A DNA stretch of 64,000 nucleotides from NCBI GenBank assembly GCA_021733925.1, contig JAIPJY010000008.1, positions 62,001 to 126,000 of the forward strand, in the 5' to 3' direction. The notes beneath the pieces were generated by a model. The model did not search any database. It saw nothing but the letters and a program-made list of their open reading frames with translations, and had not been told where the DNA came from. Made by a program: the position numbers and the translations under genes. How positions within the stretch are numbered: the stretch's first letter is position 1; every line of letters starts with the position of its first letter. Of the stretch, positions 24,138-33,049 are shown one piece after another. This DNA is from Prosthecobacter sp. GTDB taxonomy: Bacteria > Verrucomicrobiota > Verrucomicrobiia > Verrucomicrobiales > Verrucomicrobiaceae.

Positions 24138-27047
24138 TCACTTCCCCAAACCTGCGAGATACGCGATCAAATCTCGCAGCTCCTCCCGGGTCATGTTCAT
24201 GATCAGCCCCTCTGGCATGAGCGAGCCGGCCTCCTGTTTTTCCTGAATCTGCGCTGCGGTAAAACGACTTACCTGCCCGGTCAAAAGATCGCGCAACTGC
24301 AACTCCCCGCCCGTTTCGCTCACCTTGTAGCCTTGCAGGCGTCGGCCATCCTTCAGGGCCAGCGTGGTCGCCACATAGCCCTCTTTAATCTGCCGGTTCG
24401 GCCACACCACGGCTTCGATGAGCAGTTCCACCGGCACGCCACGGCCCACCGCATCCAGTTCCGGGCCGACGATGCCTCCCTGCCCGCCGACCTTGTGGCA
24501 GGCGGTGCAGCCAGAGAGCGGCGCATGGAACACAGCCTTGCCCTTCGCGGCAGCGCCACTGCTTTTCACCTCCGCCGCCAGAGCCGCGACCCAGGCGGCG
24601 TCGTAAGCGGGCACGGTGTTCTTCACACCCAAAATTTTGCCGAAGGCCGTGGTCAGCACCGCATCACCACGCCCCGCCGCTGTCAACGTCGTCAGCGCCA
24701 GTTTTGCGACATCAGCCGAACAGGGCTTCGCATCCAAGGCCTGCGCCAGCGCCGCCACCGCCGCATCCCACGCCAGCAGCGGTGTCAGCCAAGCGCGCAG
24801 CGTGTCCGTGTCTGAGATGCTCGCGAGAGATGCCGCAGCCAGTTTCCCCGCCAGCGCGGGCTTTTTCTCCACCACAGCAGTGAGCGCCGCGACACGCACC
24901 GGCCAGGGCTGCTGCGCATCGCCGATCAAGGGCTCGAAGGTTTCCATCGGCTCGCCCAACCGCGAGAGCGCAGTCACAGCGGGAGCACGGATGCTCGCAC
25001 CTGCTTGCAACAAGGGGCGTATGAGGGCGACCGTGCTCTTGAGTTTCCACGCGCCCGCCAGCACGCACGCGGCTGCTTTTTGCGCTTCAGTTCCATCCTG
25101 CAGAAGGCGCATGAGCGGGGCTTCCGCGCCGTCAGGTGTTTTGCCACCGCGTTGTGAGGCTGCATCTGCCAGATCGTCCAGCACAGCCTGATCCTGCACG
25201 CCCAGCTTGAGTGCCAGCAGCATGTCATCCGGCTGTCGCTCGCGCACCAGCGCCGCCACCAACCCGCGCCGCGTCTCCGCAGGCATCGACACTCCCTTTT
25301 CCGCCAGCATCGTGCGTACCACGCCCAGCAGCTCCGCGCTGCCATCCTTCTCCACCAGAAAAGCCAGATGCTTCGGCGGCAGTGAGTTCAAAATTTCAAA
25401 CGGCGGTTTTTTCCACTGCGGTGCAGTCGCATGCACCGCCAGCCACAACGCGCGCTCGATGAAATTGTCCATCGGCTTGTCGAGCACCTTCAACGCCACC
25501 TTGATCGCTTCAGGCGACTGAACTTTCGCAGCAGCAACGACGGCTTCGAGGCGGACGAGGGGGGAGTCGTCCTCCGCTGCTTTTTCAATTTCCAGCAAGT
25601 CAGCAAGCCCATGGACATGCCAGGCGTGTCCATTTTCTTCCGTCCATGCCCCCTCCTGCTGCTCTGGCAGCTGCATTCGATGCACTTGATAATCCAACCA
25701 CCTGCTGGGTTGACCTCGCGCTCTAACACCCTTCATGCCTGGGACTTCGTGCTCACTTATGTTAAAGCGTGGTATGTTTGTCTGCCCCTTAGCCACCACC
25801 CGCCAGATCCTCCCATGCTTCGCATCACGATTCGGATGGCGGAAGCTTGCCTGGTAGTGGCCGATGATCGGGTCGTACCAGTCGGCGATGTAAAGCGCGC
25901 CTTCCGGGCCAAAGCGGATGTCGATGGGACGGAAGGCCACGTTGTCGCTGGTGATGAGCGGGGACTGCTCAAGAGCCTGCATGCCGCTGGGGAATTCCTT
26001 GTCCGGCACGAGCTTGTAGCGGTACACCGCATTTTCAAAGAACCCGCCGCTGATGACTTCCTCCTGCATCGACTCCGGCCAGTGTGAGTTGCCGACGATG
26101 TCGATGCCGCAGAACTTCCGCAGGCCGTCGGTCTTGATGATCTGGCCGCTGTAGGGGAGCTGGAAGCGCCCCAGCAGGAAATGCGGGATGCCGTCGCGAT
26201 TGGAGACCTGCGAGTCCTCCTCCAGCGAGGTGCTCACCTCCATTGGCCGCGCCCAAAACATGCCCGCAGCGCCTGCCACCATGATCGGCTGCCCCCATTT
26301 CGTGAAAGCCGTTCCCCAGGCATTCGCCGGCATGCCTGTCGGATACGGATTCAGCCGACCGCTCTTCGGGTAGTAGTGCCAGAAGCCTGCGCCGTAGAGC
26401 GTCTTCGTGCCAAGCGCCGTCGTCACGCGCGAGTAGCAGTGCAGGCCCTGGTGCATCACCAGCGCACCATCCGGCGCCCAGATGAAGCTGTTCAGGCACT
26501 GATGGGTGTCGCCGGTGCCAAAGCCGCGCAGCACCACCTCGCGGCGGTCCACGTGGTCGTCACCATCATCATCGTGCATCAACCACAGTTTTTCGCCTTC
26601 GCCGACATAGACAGAGTGTCCATTGGGCGATTTCACACCGGCATCTCGTGGAGCAAGCTCCATGCCCATGGGCTGACTCAAACCACCGGCAAAGACGGTG
26701 TGCTTGTCCGCACGGCCATCGTGATCCGTGTCTTCCAGAATGATGATCTTATCATCCGAAGCCACGCCCGGCTGTGGCTGCGGGTAATCACTCGTCTGCA
26801 ATACCCACAAACGCCCCCGCTCATCCCAGCGAATCGCGATGGGATTGGGAATCCCGTCCACCTCGCTCGCGAACAGATTCACTTCGAAGCCGTCGAGGAC
26901 TTTGAATGATTTCAGTTCTGCTTCCGGTGAATGGTCTGCGGGAGGCTCGCCGACGGAGATGCCTTTCTTTTTGGCGGGCTGCTGCGCGAATGAGATGCTG
27001 ATCAAACAGAACCAGAATGAGCTGAAGCTCAGGAGTACTTTTTTCAC
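24138..27047 (-). CDS. PVC-type haem-binding (CxxCH) membrane-bound dehydrogenase-like protein
   Basis: A 969-residue secreted protein from the GTG at 27047, which overlaps the upstream stop as GTGA, is preceded by GGGAGGAAA, and begins a clean signal peptide (KKVLLSFSSFWFCLISISFA). The frame extends 12 codons further without one. Residues ~40-400 form the beta-propeller-like dehydrogenase domain (FKVLDGFEVNLFASEVDGIP, RWDERGRLWVLQ, ILEDTDHDGRADK), the middle (~450-830) is an Ala-rich HEAT-like helical region, and the C-terminus has a cytochrome c site CTACH (24494-24508) with a downstream Met-rich segment. This architecture is abundant in Planctomycetes and Verrucomicrobia and probably oxidises sugars in the periplasm; the substrate is unknown. 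Confidence 0.88.
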   Translation of the reverse strand: MKKVLLSFSSFWFCLISISFAQQPAKKKGISVGEPPADHSPEAELKSFKVLDGFEVNLFASEVDGIPNPIAIRWDERGRLWVLQTSDYPQPQPGVASDDKIIILEDTDHDGRADKHTVFAGGLSQPMGMELAPRDAGVKSPNGHSVYVGEGEKLWLMHDDDGDDHVDRREVVLRGFGTGDTHQCLNSFIWAPDGALVMHQGLHCYSRVTTALGTKTLYGAGFWHYYPKSGRLNPYPTGMPANAWGTAFTKWGQPIMVAGAAGMFWARPMEVSTSLEEDSQVSNRDGIPHFLLGRFQLPYSGQIIKTDGLRKFCGIDIVGNSHWPESMQEEVISGGFFENAVYRYKLVPDKEFPSGMQALEQSPLITSDNVAFRPIDIRFGPEGALYIADWYDPIIGHYQASFRHPNRDAKHGRIWRVVAKGQTNIPRFNISEHEVPGMKGVRARGQPSRWLDYQVHRMQLPEQQEGAWTEENGHAWHVHGLADLLEIEKAAEDDSPLVRLEAVVAAAKVQSPEAIKVALKVLDKPMDNFIERALWLAVHATAPQWKKPPFEILNSLPPKHLAFLVEKDGSAELLGVVRTMLAEKGVSMPAETRRGLVAALVRERQPDDMLLALKLGVQDQAVLDDLADAASQRGGKTPDGAEAPLMRLLQDGTEAQKAAACVLAGAWKLKSTVALIRPLLQAGASIRAPAVTALSRLGEPMETFEPLIGDAQQPWPVRVAALTAVVEKKPALAGKLAAASLASISDTDTLRAWLTPLLAWDAAVAALAQALDAKPCSADVAKLALTTLTAAGRGDAVLTTAFGKILGVKNTVPAYDAAWVAALAAEVKSSGAAAKGKAVFHAPLSGCTACHKVGGQGGIVGPELDAVGRGVPVELLIEAVVWPNRQIKEGYVATTLALKDGRRLQGYKVSETGGELQLRDLLTGQVSRFTAAQIQEKQEAGSLMPEGLIMNMTREELRDLIAYLAGLGK

Positions 27048-28501
27048 GGCAACTTTCCTCCCAGATCGTTCGCCAGTTTCCATATTTCGTCTTCTTTCGT
27101 TTTGATCAAAGGTGGGTACTTTTCGAGCTCGCTCGGGAACCAGCGCTGGGTGGGGTCCAGATGATTGCGGCTGCTGGGCTGCGCGGTGCGGTCGCCATGC
27201 AGAAAGGCCCAGTTCGCCGGACGCCAGTAGCGATGCCAGAGGTTGTTCTTTTGTTGGATGAGCGATTTCAACCGGGCATCCGGTGTTTTCATTTCGCTGC
27301 TCCAGAGCTGCGCCACGCTCTGGCCAAGCTGGGCTGCGCCGATGGTGGTCAGATTGAGACCGTCGCGCGTTGCGCCGGCTTGCAAAGCCGCAGGCTGTGT
27401 CGCAAACAGGGCACCCTGTGTCCTGGCCACCTCGGCAATGACTTCCGCATATTTTTTCAAGGCGGTGTTGTGCTGAGACAGTGCGCCTTCAAACGCCAGC
27501 GGCTGCACAAGCACGAGGCGTGGTGTCACCTCGGCACAAGTCGATACCAGTTTCTCCAGTGCCCTTTTAAATTCGACCACGCCGCCTTCACCGTACTCCA
27601 GGCACTCCTGCCGTCCAAACATCAGCACGGCGGCGGTGGCACCGGAGCGTTCGAGCTGCTGCTTCATGCTGCCAAAGTTCATGGGTCGATCTTGACGGAA
27701 CACGGTGTCCGCCTCCCAGCTCAGATCACGCAGCTTGATGCGGCTGCCGGGAAACTGCGTGACGAGCATGGCCTCCATGGTGCCATCCTCCACCACTGCC
27801 ACCGCTTCCGTACCACCCAGCACGGCGATGACCTCCTCTGTCATGAGTCCCTTGGCACTGGCAAACGAAGTCAGCTGGGGTTTCAATCCCGCCAGCGGCG
27901 GCTGGGAAGCGAGTTTGAGGATTTCAGACCGCGTCAGTGGGCGATTGTAAAGGCGCAGGTTGGCGATCTGCCCGCCGAGACCCCGGCTGTTCGGCTCAAA
28001 CAAAGCTTTGGCGAGGACAATGGGGCCTGGAGTTTCTCGCCATGAATTCAGTTCAATGCCATTCAGCCAGATGCCGGAGAGAGATTGCCGTGCATCGCGC
28101 TTCACATTAAGCACCACGTGCCACCATTTGCCCTGCACGTCTTGGGAAATAGGAACCGGATGCGGAAATCCGCGTCCCTCCAAGCCAACGGCCATTCCTC
28201 CAACGCCGAGATGCCAGTCAATCACCAAGCTTTGCCCTTCATTGATGAGGTTCAACATGTGATGTCCATGTTTGGAATCAGGCGCTGCCTCTACTCGAAA
28301 CGCAAATGCAACGGCGAAATTTTCCAGCTTCATGCCATGCGTTGCATCAGGCAGATACAAAGCCTTGGCGGCATCCAAGGGCATCACGCCATCCCACTGT
28401 GCCACCAGCCCTGCATCAAGATCCAACGCATCACTGCCCACCTGCGCGAATGTGCTTTGGAGAAGCATGAAGTGAATGCCTAGAAAAATCCGGAAAAACA
28501 T
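27044..28501 (-). CDS. Secreted LamG/SGNH-hydrolase-like protein
   Basis: A 485-residue protein if started at the ATG 28501, which gives a signal peptide (MFFRIFLGIHFMLLQSTFA); the frame is open to 28582. Residues ~20-210 show a concanavalin/LamG-like beta sandwich (GLVAQWDGVMPLDAAKALYL, WWHVVLNVKRD, GQIANLRLYNRPLT). Residues ~225-430 resemble SGNH/GDSL esterase folds, with FGRQECLEYGEGG where a catalytic Asn block would be and DGLNLTTIGAAQLGQSVAQL near the end in place of the usual D-x-x-H. The His is not obvious, so activity is uncertain. It is translationally coupled to the PVC cytochrome that follows. Confidence 0.65.
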   Translation of the reverse strand: MFFRIFLGIHFMLLQSTFAQVGSDALDLDAGLVAQWDGVMPLDAAKALYLPDATHGMKLENFAVAFAFRVEAAPDSKHGHHMLNLINEGQSLVIDWHLGVGGMAVGLEGRGFPHPVPISQDVQGKWWHVVLNVKRDARQSLSGIWLNGIELNSWRETPGPIVLAKALFEPNSRGLGGQIANLRLYNRPLTRSEILKLASQPPLAGLKPQLTSFASAKGLMTEEVIAVLGGTEAVAVVEDGTMEAMLVTQFPGSRIKLRDLSWEADTVFRQDRPMNFGSMKQQLERSGATAAVLMFGRQECLEYGEGGVVEFKRALEKLVSTCAEVTPRLVLVQPLAFEGALSQHNTALKKYAEVIAEVARTQGALFATQPAALQAGATRDGLNLTTIGAAQLGQSVAQLWSSEMKTPDARLKSLIQQKNNLWHRYWRPANWAFLHGDRTAQPSSRNHLDPTQRWFPSELEKYPPLIKTKEDEIWKLANDLGGKLP

Positions 28502-28599
28502 GGAACCCAAAAAACAGGCAGGATGGCCGCCTTCTTGCAGTTCGTTCTGTTCATCGGCGTGCATTGCTGTTAATCGTGTCATGTTCTTCGTTCTCCCCT

Positions 28600-29484
28600 A
28601 TGAAACTCAAGCTCGATCTCGATGATTTCCGCGTGCCAGATGGAAAACCGTTTCGCCTCAAGAAGGCCAAGACGAAGGTGAAGGACCTCTACAAGGATGA
28701 CGCGCACTATGAGTCGCTCATCGCCGAATTCCGCACCGAGATCGACGATCTGCAGCAGAAGATGTATGCGCAGGACCGGCAGGCATTGCTGCTGGTGTTT
28801 CAGGCGATGGACGCCGCCGGCAAGGACAGCACGATCAAGCACGTGATGAGCGGCGTAAACACGCAGGGCGTGGAAGTGCATGCCTTCAAGCGTCCCACCT
28901 CGGCTGAACTGGACCATGACTTCATGTGGCGCACCACGCGCGTGATGCCACCACGCGGCCGCATCGGCATTTTTAACCGCAGCTATTACGAGGAGGTGCT
29001 CGTCTGCCGCGTGCACCCCGAGATCGTCACCAAGGTTCAGCGTCTGCCTGATCATACAACGAAGAACATCGGCAAGCTCTTCGCCGACCGCCTGAAAGAC
29101 ATCGCCAACTTCGAGGCTTACTGCCACCGTAATGGCATCCTGATTCTCAAATTTTTCCTCAACGTGTCCAAGGGCGAGCAGAAGAAACGCTTCCTCGACC
29201 GCATCAACACGCCCAGCAAGAATTGGAAGTTTGAAGAAGGCGACGTGGGGGAGCGTGGTCACTGGAAGGAGTACATGGAGGCTTATGAAGATGCCATCCG
29301 CGCCACCGCAACGGAAGACTGCCCCTGGTATGTCATCCCGGCGGATGACAAGAAGAACATGCGCCTCATCGTCAGCGCCGCGGTCCTGGCCGAGATGAAA
29401 GGCATGAAGCTGAAATATCCCGAACTGCCGCCTGAACAGAAGAAGCACCTGCAGGCAGCCAAAAAGATGCTGCTGGCGGAGTAA
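28600..29484 (+). CDS. Polyphosphate kinase 2 family protein
   Basis: A 294-residue P-loop kinase that moves phosphate between polyphosphate and nucleotides. Walker A is AMDAAGKDSTIKH (about residues 70-82), the lid arginine region is WRTTRVMPPRGRIGIFNRSY, and Walker B sits in IFNRSYYEEVLVCRVHPE. It has a single PPK2 domain and the usual length, like the group annotated PPK2-related 1. The start is the ATG at 28600; an upstream in-frame extension to 28564 lacks similarity. It stands alone between two PVC-cytochrome genes and is divergent from the SGNH-like gene. Confidence 0.92.
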   Translation: MKLKLDLDDFRVPDGKPFRLKKAKTKVKDLYKDDAHYESLIAEFRTEIDDLQQKMYAQDRQALLLVFQAMDAAGKDSTIKHVMSGVNTQGVEVHAFKRPTSAELDHDFMWRTTRVMPPRGRIGIFNRSYYEEVLVCRVHPEIVTKVQRLPDHTTKNIGKLFADRLKDIANFEAYCHRNGILILKFFLNVSKGEQKKRFLDRINTPSKNWKFEEGDVGERGHWKEYMEAYEDAIRATATEDCPWYVIPADDKKNMRLIVSAAVLAEMKGMKLKYPELPPEQKKHLQAAKKMLLAE

Positions 29485-29505
29485 CTCGGGCCGGAGCTCC
29501 CGTGG

Positions 29506-32409
29506 CTACTTCAGGCTCCGCAGCCACGCGACGAGGTCGAGCAATTCGGACTCAGGCATCGTTTGGTCCAGGCCCTGAGGCATGAGGCTGATCGTCAATG
29601 TCGTGTCACCGGCGATGGTTTGATGGGCGATCGTTTTTTCCTGTCCGGCAATATCAATGATCAGGAGGCCTTCAGCGGTGTGGGATTTGATCACCCCCAA
29701 AGTTTGCTGACCATCGCTCGTCTCAATGACGTGCGCTTCATAATCGCGAGCCAGCGTGTTGCTGGGAAAAAGGATGCTTTCGAGCAAATCACGCTCCGTG
29801 CGGATGGCTCCGATGTGGGAGAGGTCGGGACCGATGGGACGCCCCGCTTCACCGATCTTGTGGCAGGCGATGCAGGTGCCCTTCCCCACCTCGAAGTGTT
29901 TCTTTCCTTTCGCGGCATTGCCGCTGGCGATGACTTTGTCGGCCAGCGGACCTAACTGACGTTTCTTGGCTTCTGAGGCAGCGACGGCGGTGTTATAGGC
30001 GGGGAGGATGATGGTTTCGAAGATGTCGGGAGGGAGATCGCTGAAGGCGGTGCGGTACAGACTTTCCTGCTGGCTGGCGATGACAGGGTTCTTCGCAATC
30101 TCATTGGCAAACGTGCGCCCGACTTCAGGCTCCTTCGATTTGCGCACAATGCCGAGCAGCGCTTTGAGTTCGACTGGACCGAGCGTGGCAAAGAGTGGGG
30201 CGAGTTCGAGGAGTTGTGGTTTTGCCAGAGGTGCGCTGGCGATCATTGCTGCGGCCTGAATTTTTGCGGCGGAGGATGAGGCGGAGTCGGCGAGAACGCC
30301 TTTGACCATGGTGAAGGTTTCGCCGGTGAGCTTTACCGATTTGGCGGCATCAAGCGCCTTGAGGCGGATGGCGAGCGGACGCTTCGTATCATTGGCGATG
30401 GCCTGCAAAGTGGCATCGAAGTGCGGGGTTTTGAGTTTCTTGATGGCATCGAGCACGAGCGGTGTGGGAGCGTCGGCGAGGAGCTGGTCGAGCGCAGGGA
30501 ACCAGGCCTCGTTGTTGGCCCCGGTGGTTTGAGTGGCGAGAATGCGGAGGGCAGACTGCTGCACAGGAAACTCCTTGCTGACCAGCATCTCCGAAATCAA
30601 CGATTGGGCCGATGAATTGCTGAGAGCCGGTGTCACGATGCGTTCAATCTTCGACAGGTGCTGCTGCAAGCCAGCCTTCGCCGCCAGCGCTTCAACAGCC
30701 AGTGAGGTGAGATCCGAATGACGCGACACAATGAACAGGGCGGCATCTGCGAGCCTCTCGTCCTGACTGCTTATCACACTCTTGAACATTGTCTTGAAAA
30801 GATCATTTCGAATTCCCCACAAGTCGGCAATCAGAAGAGATCGGGCGAGATAGTATGGGGACCCCGTGTCGCCATGTTTCTCAATAAATTCGGCATCTTT
30901 GGCCGCTGATTGATGCTTCATCCGTTGTCCGACGCTGTGCTTCAAGACGGCGGCCTTGAACCAAGCGTCGGAGAAGTCACGATTGGAACGCATCGCGGCA
31001 AGAATGACGGCATGTTCGAGGGCTGGATCAAGCGGCTGACCGAGAAGACGATCCAATTCGCCATTGGCGGAGCGATCAGGTTTTGCCGACTGCGCCAGCG
31101 CCTGACAAGCACGCAACTGAATGTGAGGATCAGCGGATTTAAGATCGGCAGGGAGGCTGGGAACAGCCACACTGGCGGCAGCGAGCGATGCAGCCCCCGG
31201 CTTCGTGGACTTGATCCGATACACCGCCCCCAGCAAATCTGATTTGGCCATGAGGCTGGAGGGGCAGCCGATGCGGAACCAGCCGCCGGTGTCGATGAGG
31301 AGGAGGGAGCCGTCGCGGGGGTCTTCCATGACATCGGTGAGGTGGATGTCGGGATTGTAGAGTTTGAGGAATTCGTTTTCGACGGCTTTGTAGGTGCTGC
31401 CGCTGGGGGTGAGCTCCATGCGCACCAAGCGCTGGGTGTTGAAATGGGTGACCATGAATTGCAGTGCAGCATTGTTCTTCGTCGGATAGTTCTTCCAGAA
31501 GCAGCAACCGCTGACGGCGACGTGGCCGAAGTTGTACATCACGGGCATAGTTTCGAGCGTGCGCGGGAGATGCGCGATGGCTTTGAGCTGGTCGCTGCGT
31601 TCATAGACGCCGCCGTAGAGCCAGTGGATGATGGTGTCTCCACGCGGCTGGGTGTAGTAGAGGTTCTGCACGCCGATGATGTCGCCATCGGGAGTGAAAT
31701 CGACTTCGACGGGGTTGTCTCCACAACCGAGCGAATGCCAGGCGACGTCGCTGCCATCGGGCTTGCAGCTCCAGATGCCGCAGGCGAGCGATTCATCCAC
31801 CAGCGTGCCGTCCTTCTGCGCGACCTTGTGGCCTTTGCGACCATGGCACCAGTAGAGGCGGCCGTTAGGATGCAGAAAAGGGCCGTGGATGTCGGCGGCG
31901 TTGCCGGTGTAGTCGAAGCCGCCGACGATCATCTCACGCTGGTCAGCGACGCCGTCGTTGTCGGTGTCAGTGAGCTTCCAGATGCCGGGAGGTGAGCCGA
32001 CATAGAGACTGCCGTTCAACCAGCAGGCTCCCTGCGGGAACGTCATCTTGTCAGCAAAGACGGTGCTCTTGTCGAAGCTGCCATCCTTGTCGGTGTCTTC
32101 GAGCATGAGGACTCGGTTCGGCGGATTGGCTTCGAGTTGCGCCTTGTTCCAGTTCACGCCAACGGCATCGCCAACGAAGAGGCGGCCCTTGTCGTCGAGA
32201 CAGCCCATGATGGGATGCGTGACGAGCGGTGCAGCGGCCACGACTTCGAGCTGGTAACCATCGGGAAGATCATGCTTCGGCAAAGGGAGCGATGACTTGC
32301 CGGTGATGACAACGGGCCGTTTGCCGCTCTCGGGGATATTGCTGCCCTTGTCTGGTGGAAGATCGGCAGCAAAGACGGGGATGGCGAAGAGGAACAGCAG
32401 ATGGCGCAT
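29506..32409 (-). CDS. Second PVC-type haem-binding (CxxCH) membrane-bound dehydrogenase-like protein
   Basis: A 967-residue secreted protein from the ATG at 32409 (signal MRHLLFLFAIPVFAA); residues before it in the open frame are not signal-like. The N-terminal dehydrogenase domain has HDLPDGYQLEVVAAAPLVTH, LMLEDTDKDGSFDKSTVF and LTDTDNDGVADQREM, whose D-x-D-x-D-G loops would bind Ca2+. An Ala/Ser-rich helical middle follows, then the haem site CIACH (29860-29874) with GPDLSHIG after it, and a C-terminal cytochrome fold ending LLDLVAWLRSLK. It resembles the first PVC protein in design but not closely in sequence, so it is a separate paralogue. Confidence 0.88.
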   Translation of the reverse strand: MRHLLFLFAIPVFAADLPPDKGSNIPESGKRPVVITGKSSLPLPKHDLPDGYQLEVVAAAPLVTHPIMGCLDDKGRLFVGDAVGVNWNKAQLEANPPNRVLMLEDTDKDGSFDKSTVFADKMTFPQGACWLNGSLYVGSPPGIWKLTDTDNDGVADQREMIVGGFDYTGNAADIHGPFLHPNGRLYWCHGRKGHKVAQKDGTLVDESLACGIWSCKPDGSDVAWHSLGCGDNPVEVDFTPDGDIIGVQNLYYTQPRGDTIIHWLYGGVYERSDQLKAIAHLPRTLETMPVMYNFGHVAVSGCCFWKNYPTKNNAALQFMVTHFNTQRLVRMELTPSGSTYKAVENEFLKLYNPDIHLTDVMEDPRDGSLLLIDTGGWFRIGCPSSLMAKSDLLGAVYRIKSTKPGAASLAAASVAVPSLPADLKSADPHIQLRACQALAQSAKPDRSANGELDRLLGQPLDPALEHAVILAAMRSNRDFSDAWFKAAVLKHSVGQRMKHQSAAKDAEFIEKHGDTGSPYYLARSLLIADLWGIRNDLFKTMFKSVISSQDERLADAALFIVSRHSDLTSLAVEALAAKAGLQQHLSKIERIVTPALSNSSAQSLISEMLVSKEFPVQQSALRILATQTTGANNEAWFPALDQLLADAPTPLVLDAIKKLKTPHFDATLQAIANDTKRPLAIRLKALDAAKSVKLTGETFTMVKGVLADSASSSAAKIQAAAMIASAPLAKPQLLELAPLFATLGPVELKALLGIVRKSKEPEVGRTFANEIAKNPVIASQQESLYRTAFSDLPPDIFETIILPAYNTAVAASEAKKRQLGPLADKVIASGNAAKGKKHFEVGKGTCIACHKIGEAGRPIGPDLSHIGAIRTERDLLESILFPSNTLARDYEAHVIETSDGQQTLGVIKSHTAEGLLIIDIAGQEKTIAHQTIAGDTTLTISLMPQGLDQTMPESELLDLVAWLRSLK

Positions 32410-32497
32410 AGGGCAAGTACGCTGCGAATGGCGCGCTTGTGTCGAAACACTACTGAAGTTGATTGACGAATTTAAGCAGGAGTTGCAAAGCGCACAC

Positions 32498-33040
32498 ATG
32501 GAAATCAATCCCTACGCCGCACCGCAGGCTCAGGTGCTTCAAACCACGTCTCAAGACGAGCTCGTGCGTAAAGAGCACATCAACACTGAGGCGACGATCA
32601 AGTCGGTGGGCATTTTGTATTATTTGGGTTCGTTCGGACTGGTCCTCTACGGCGTGGGCTCGATCGGCATGAGTATCAGCGCTCGCAGCGATGCCTCGTG
32701 GGTGGGAATACTTATTGGAGTGGTGTTATTGGCTTTCGGCATCGGACAGGGGATTGTCGCTTATGGTCTGCGTCGATTGCAGAACTGGGCACGCATCCCC
32801 ACCATCATCCTTTCCAGCATTGGTCTCCTCGGTTTTCCGATAGGCACGCTGATCAATATTTACATCCTGGTGAAGGTGTCGGGGCAGCAGGGCAAGTTCA
32901 TCATGACTCCGGAGTATCAGCGGATCATCGCGGCAACACCGCATGTGAAGCGAAAAACTTCCGTGGTGGTCTGGGTGATACTCATTGCACTGATCATCCT
33001 CCTGATCGGTATCATCGCGGCCAACTCTTACCGCAATTGA
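32498..33040 (+). CDS. Small multi-pass membrane protein
   Basis: A 180-residue protein from the ATG at 32498. It starts MEINPYAAPQAQV, a leader motif (NPYAAPQ) common in uncharacterised PVC-group membrane proteins. Four hydrophobic spans follow: about residues 38-58, 68-88, 98-125 and 155-175. There are no catalytic motifs. The stop lies 9 bp before the stop of the convergent proline-rich gene. The frame is open back to 32297, inside the divergent cytochrome gene, but that part is a shadow. Confidence 0.7.
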   Translation: MEINPYAAPQAQVLQTTSQDELVRKEHINTEATIKSVGILYYLGSFGLVLYGVGSIGMSISARSDASWVGILIGVVLLAFGIGQGIVAYGLRRLQNWARIPTIILSSIGLLGFPIGTLINIYILVKVSGQQGKFIMTPEYQRIIAATPHVKRKTSVVVWVILIALIILLIGIIAANSYRN

Positions 33041-33049
33041 CCGCACCTG

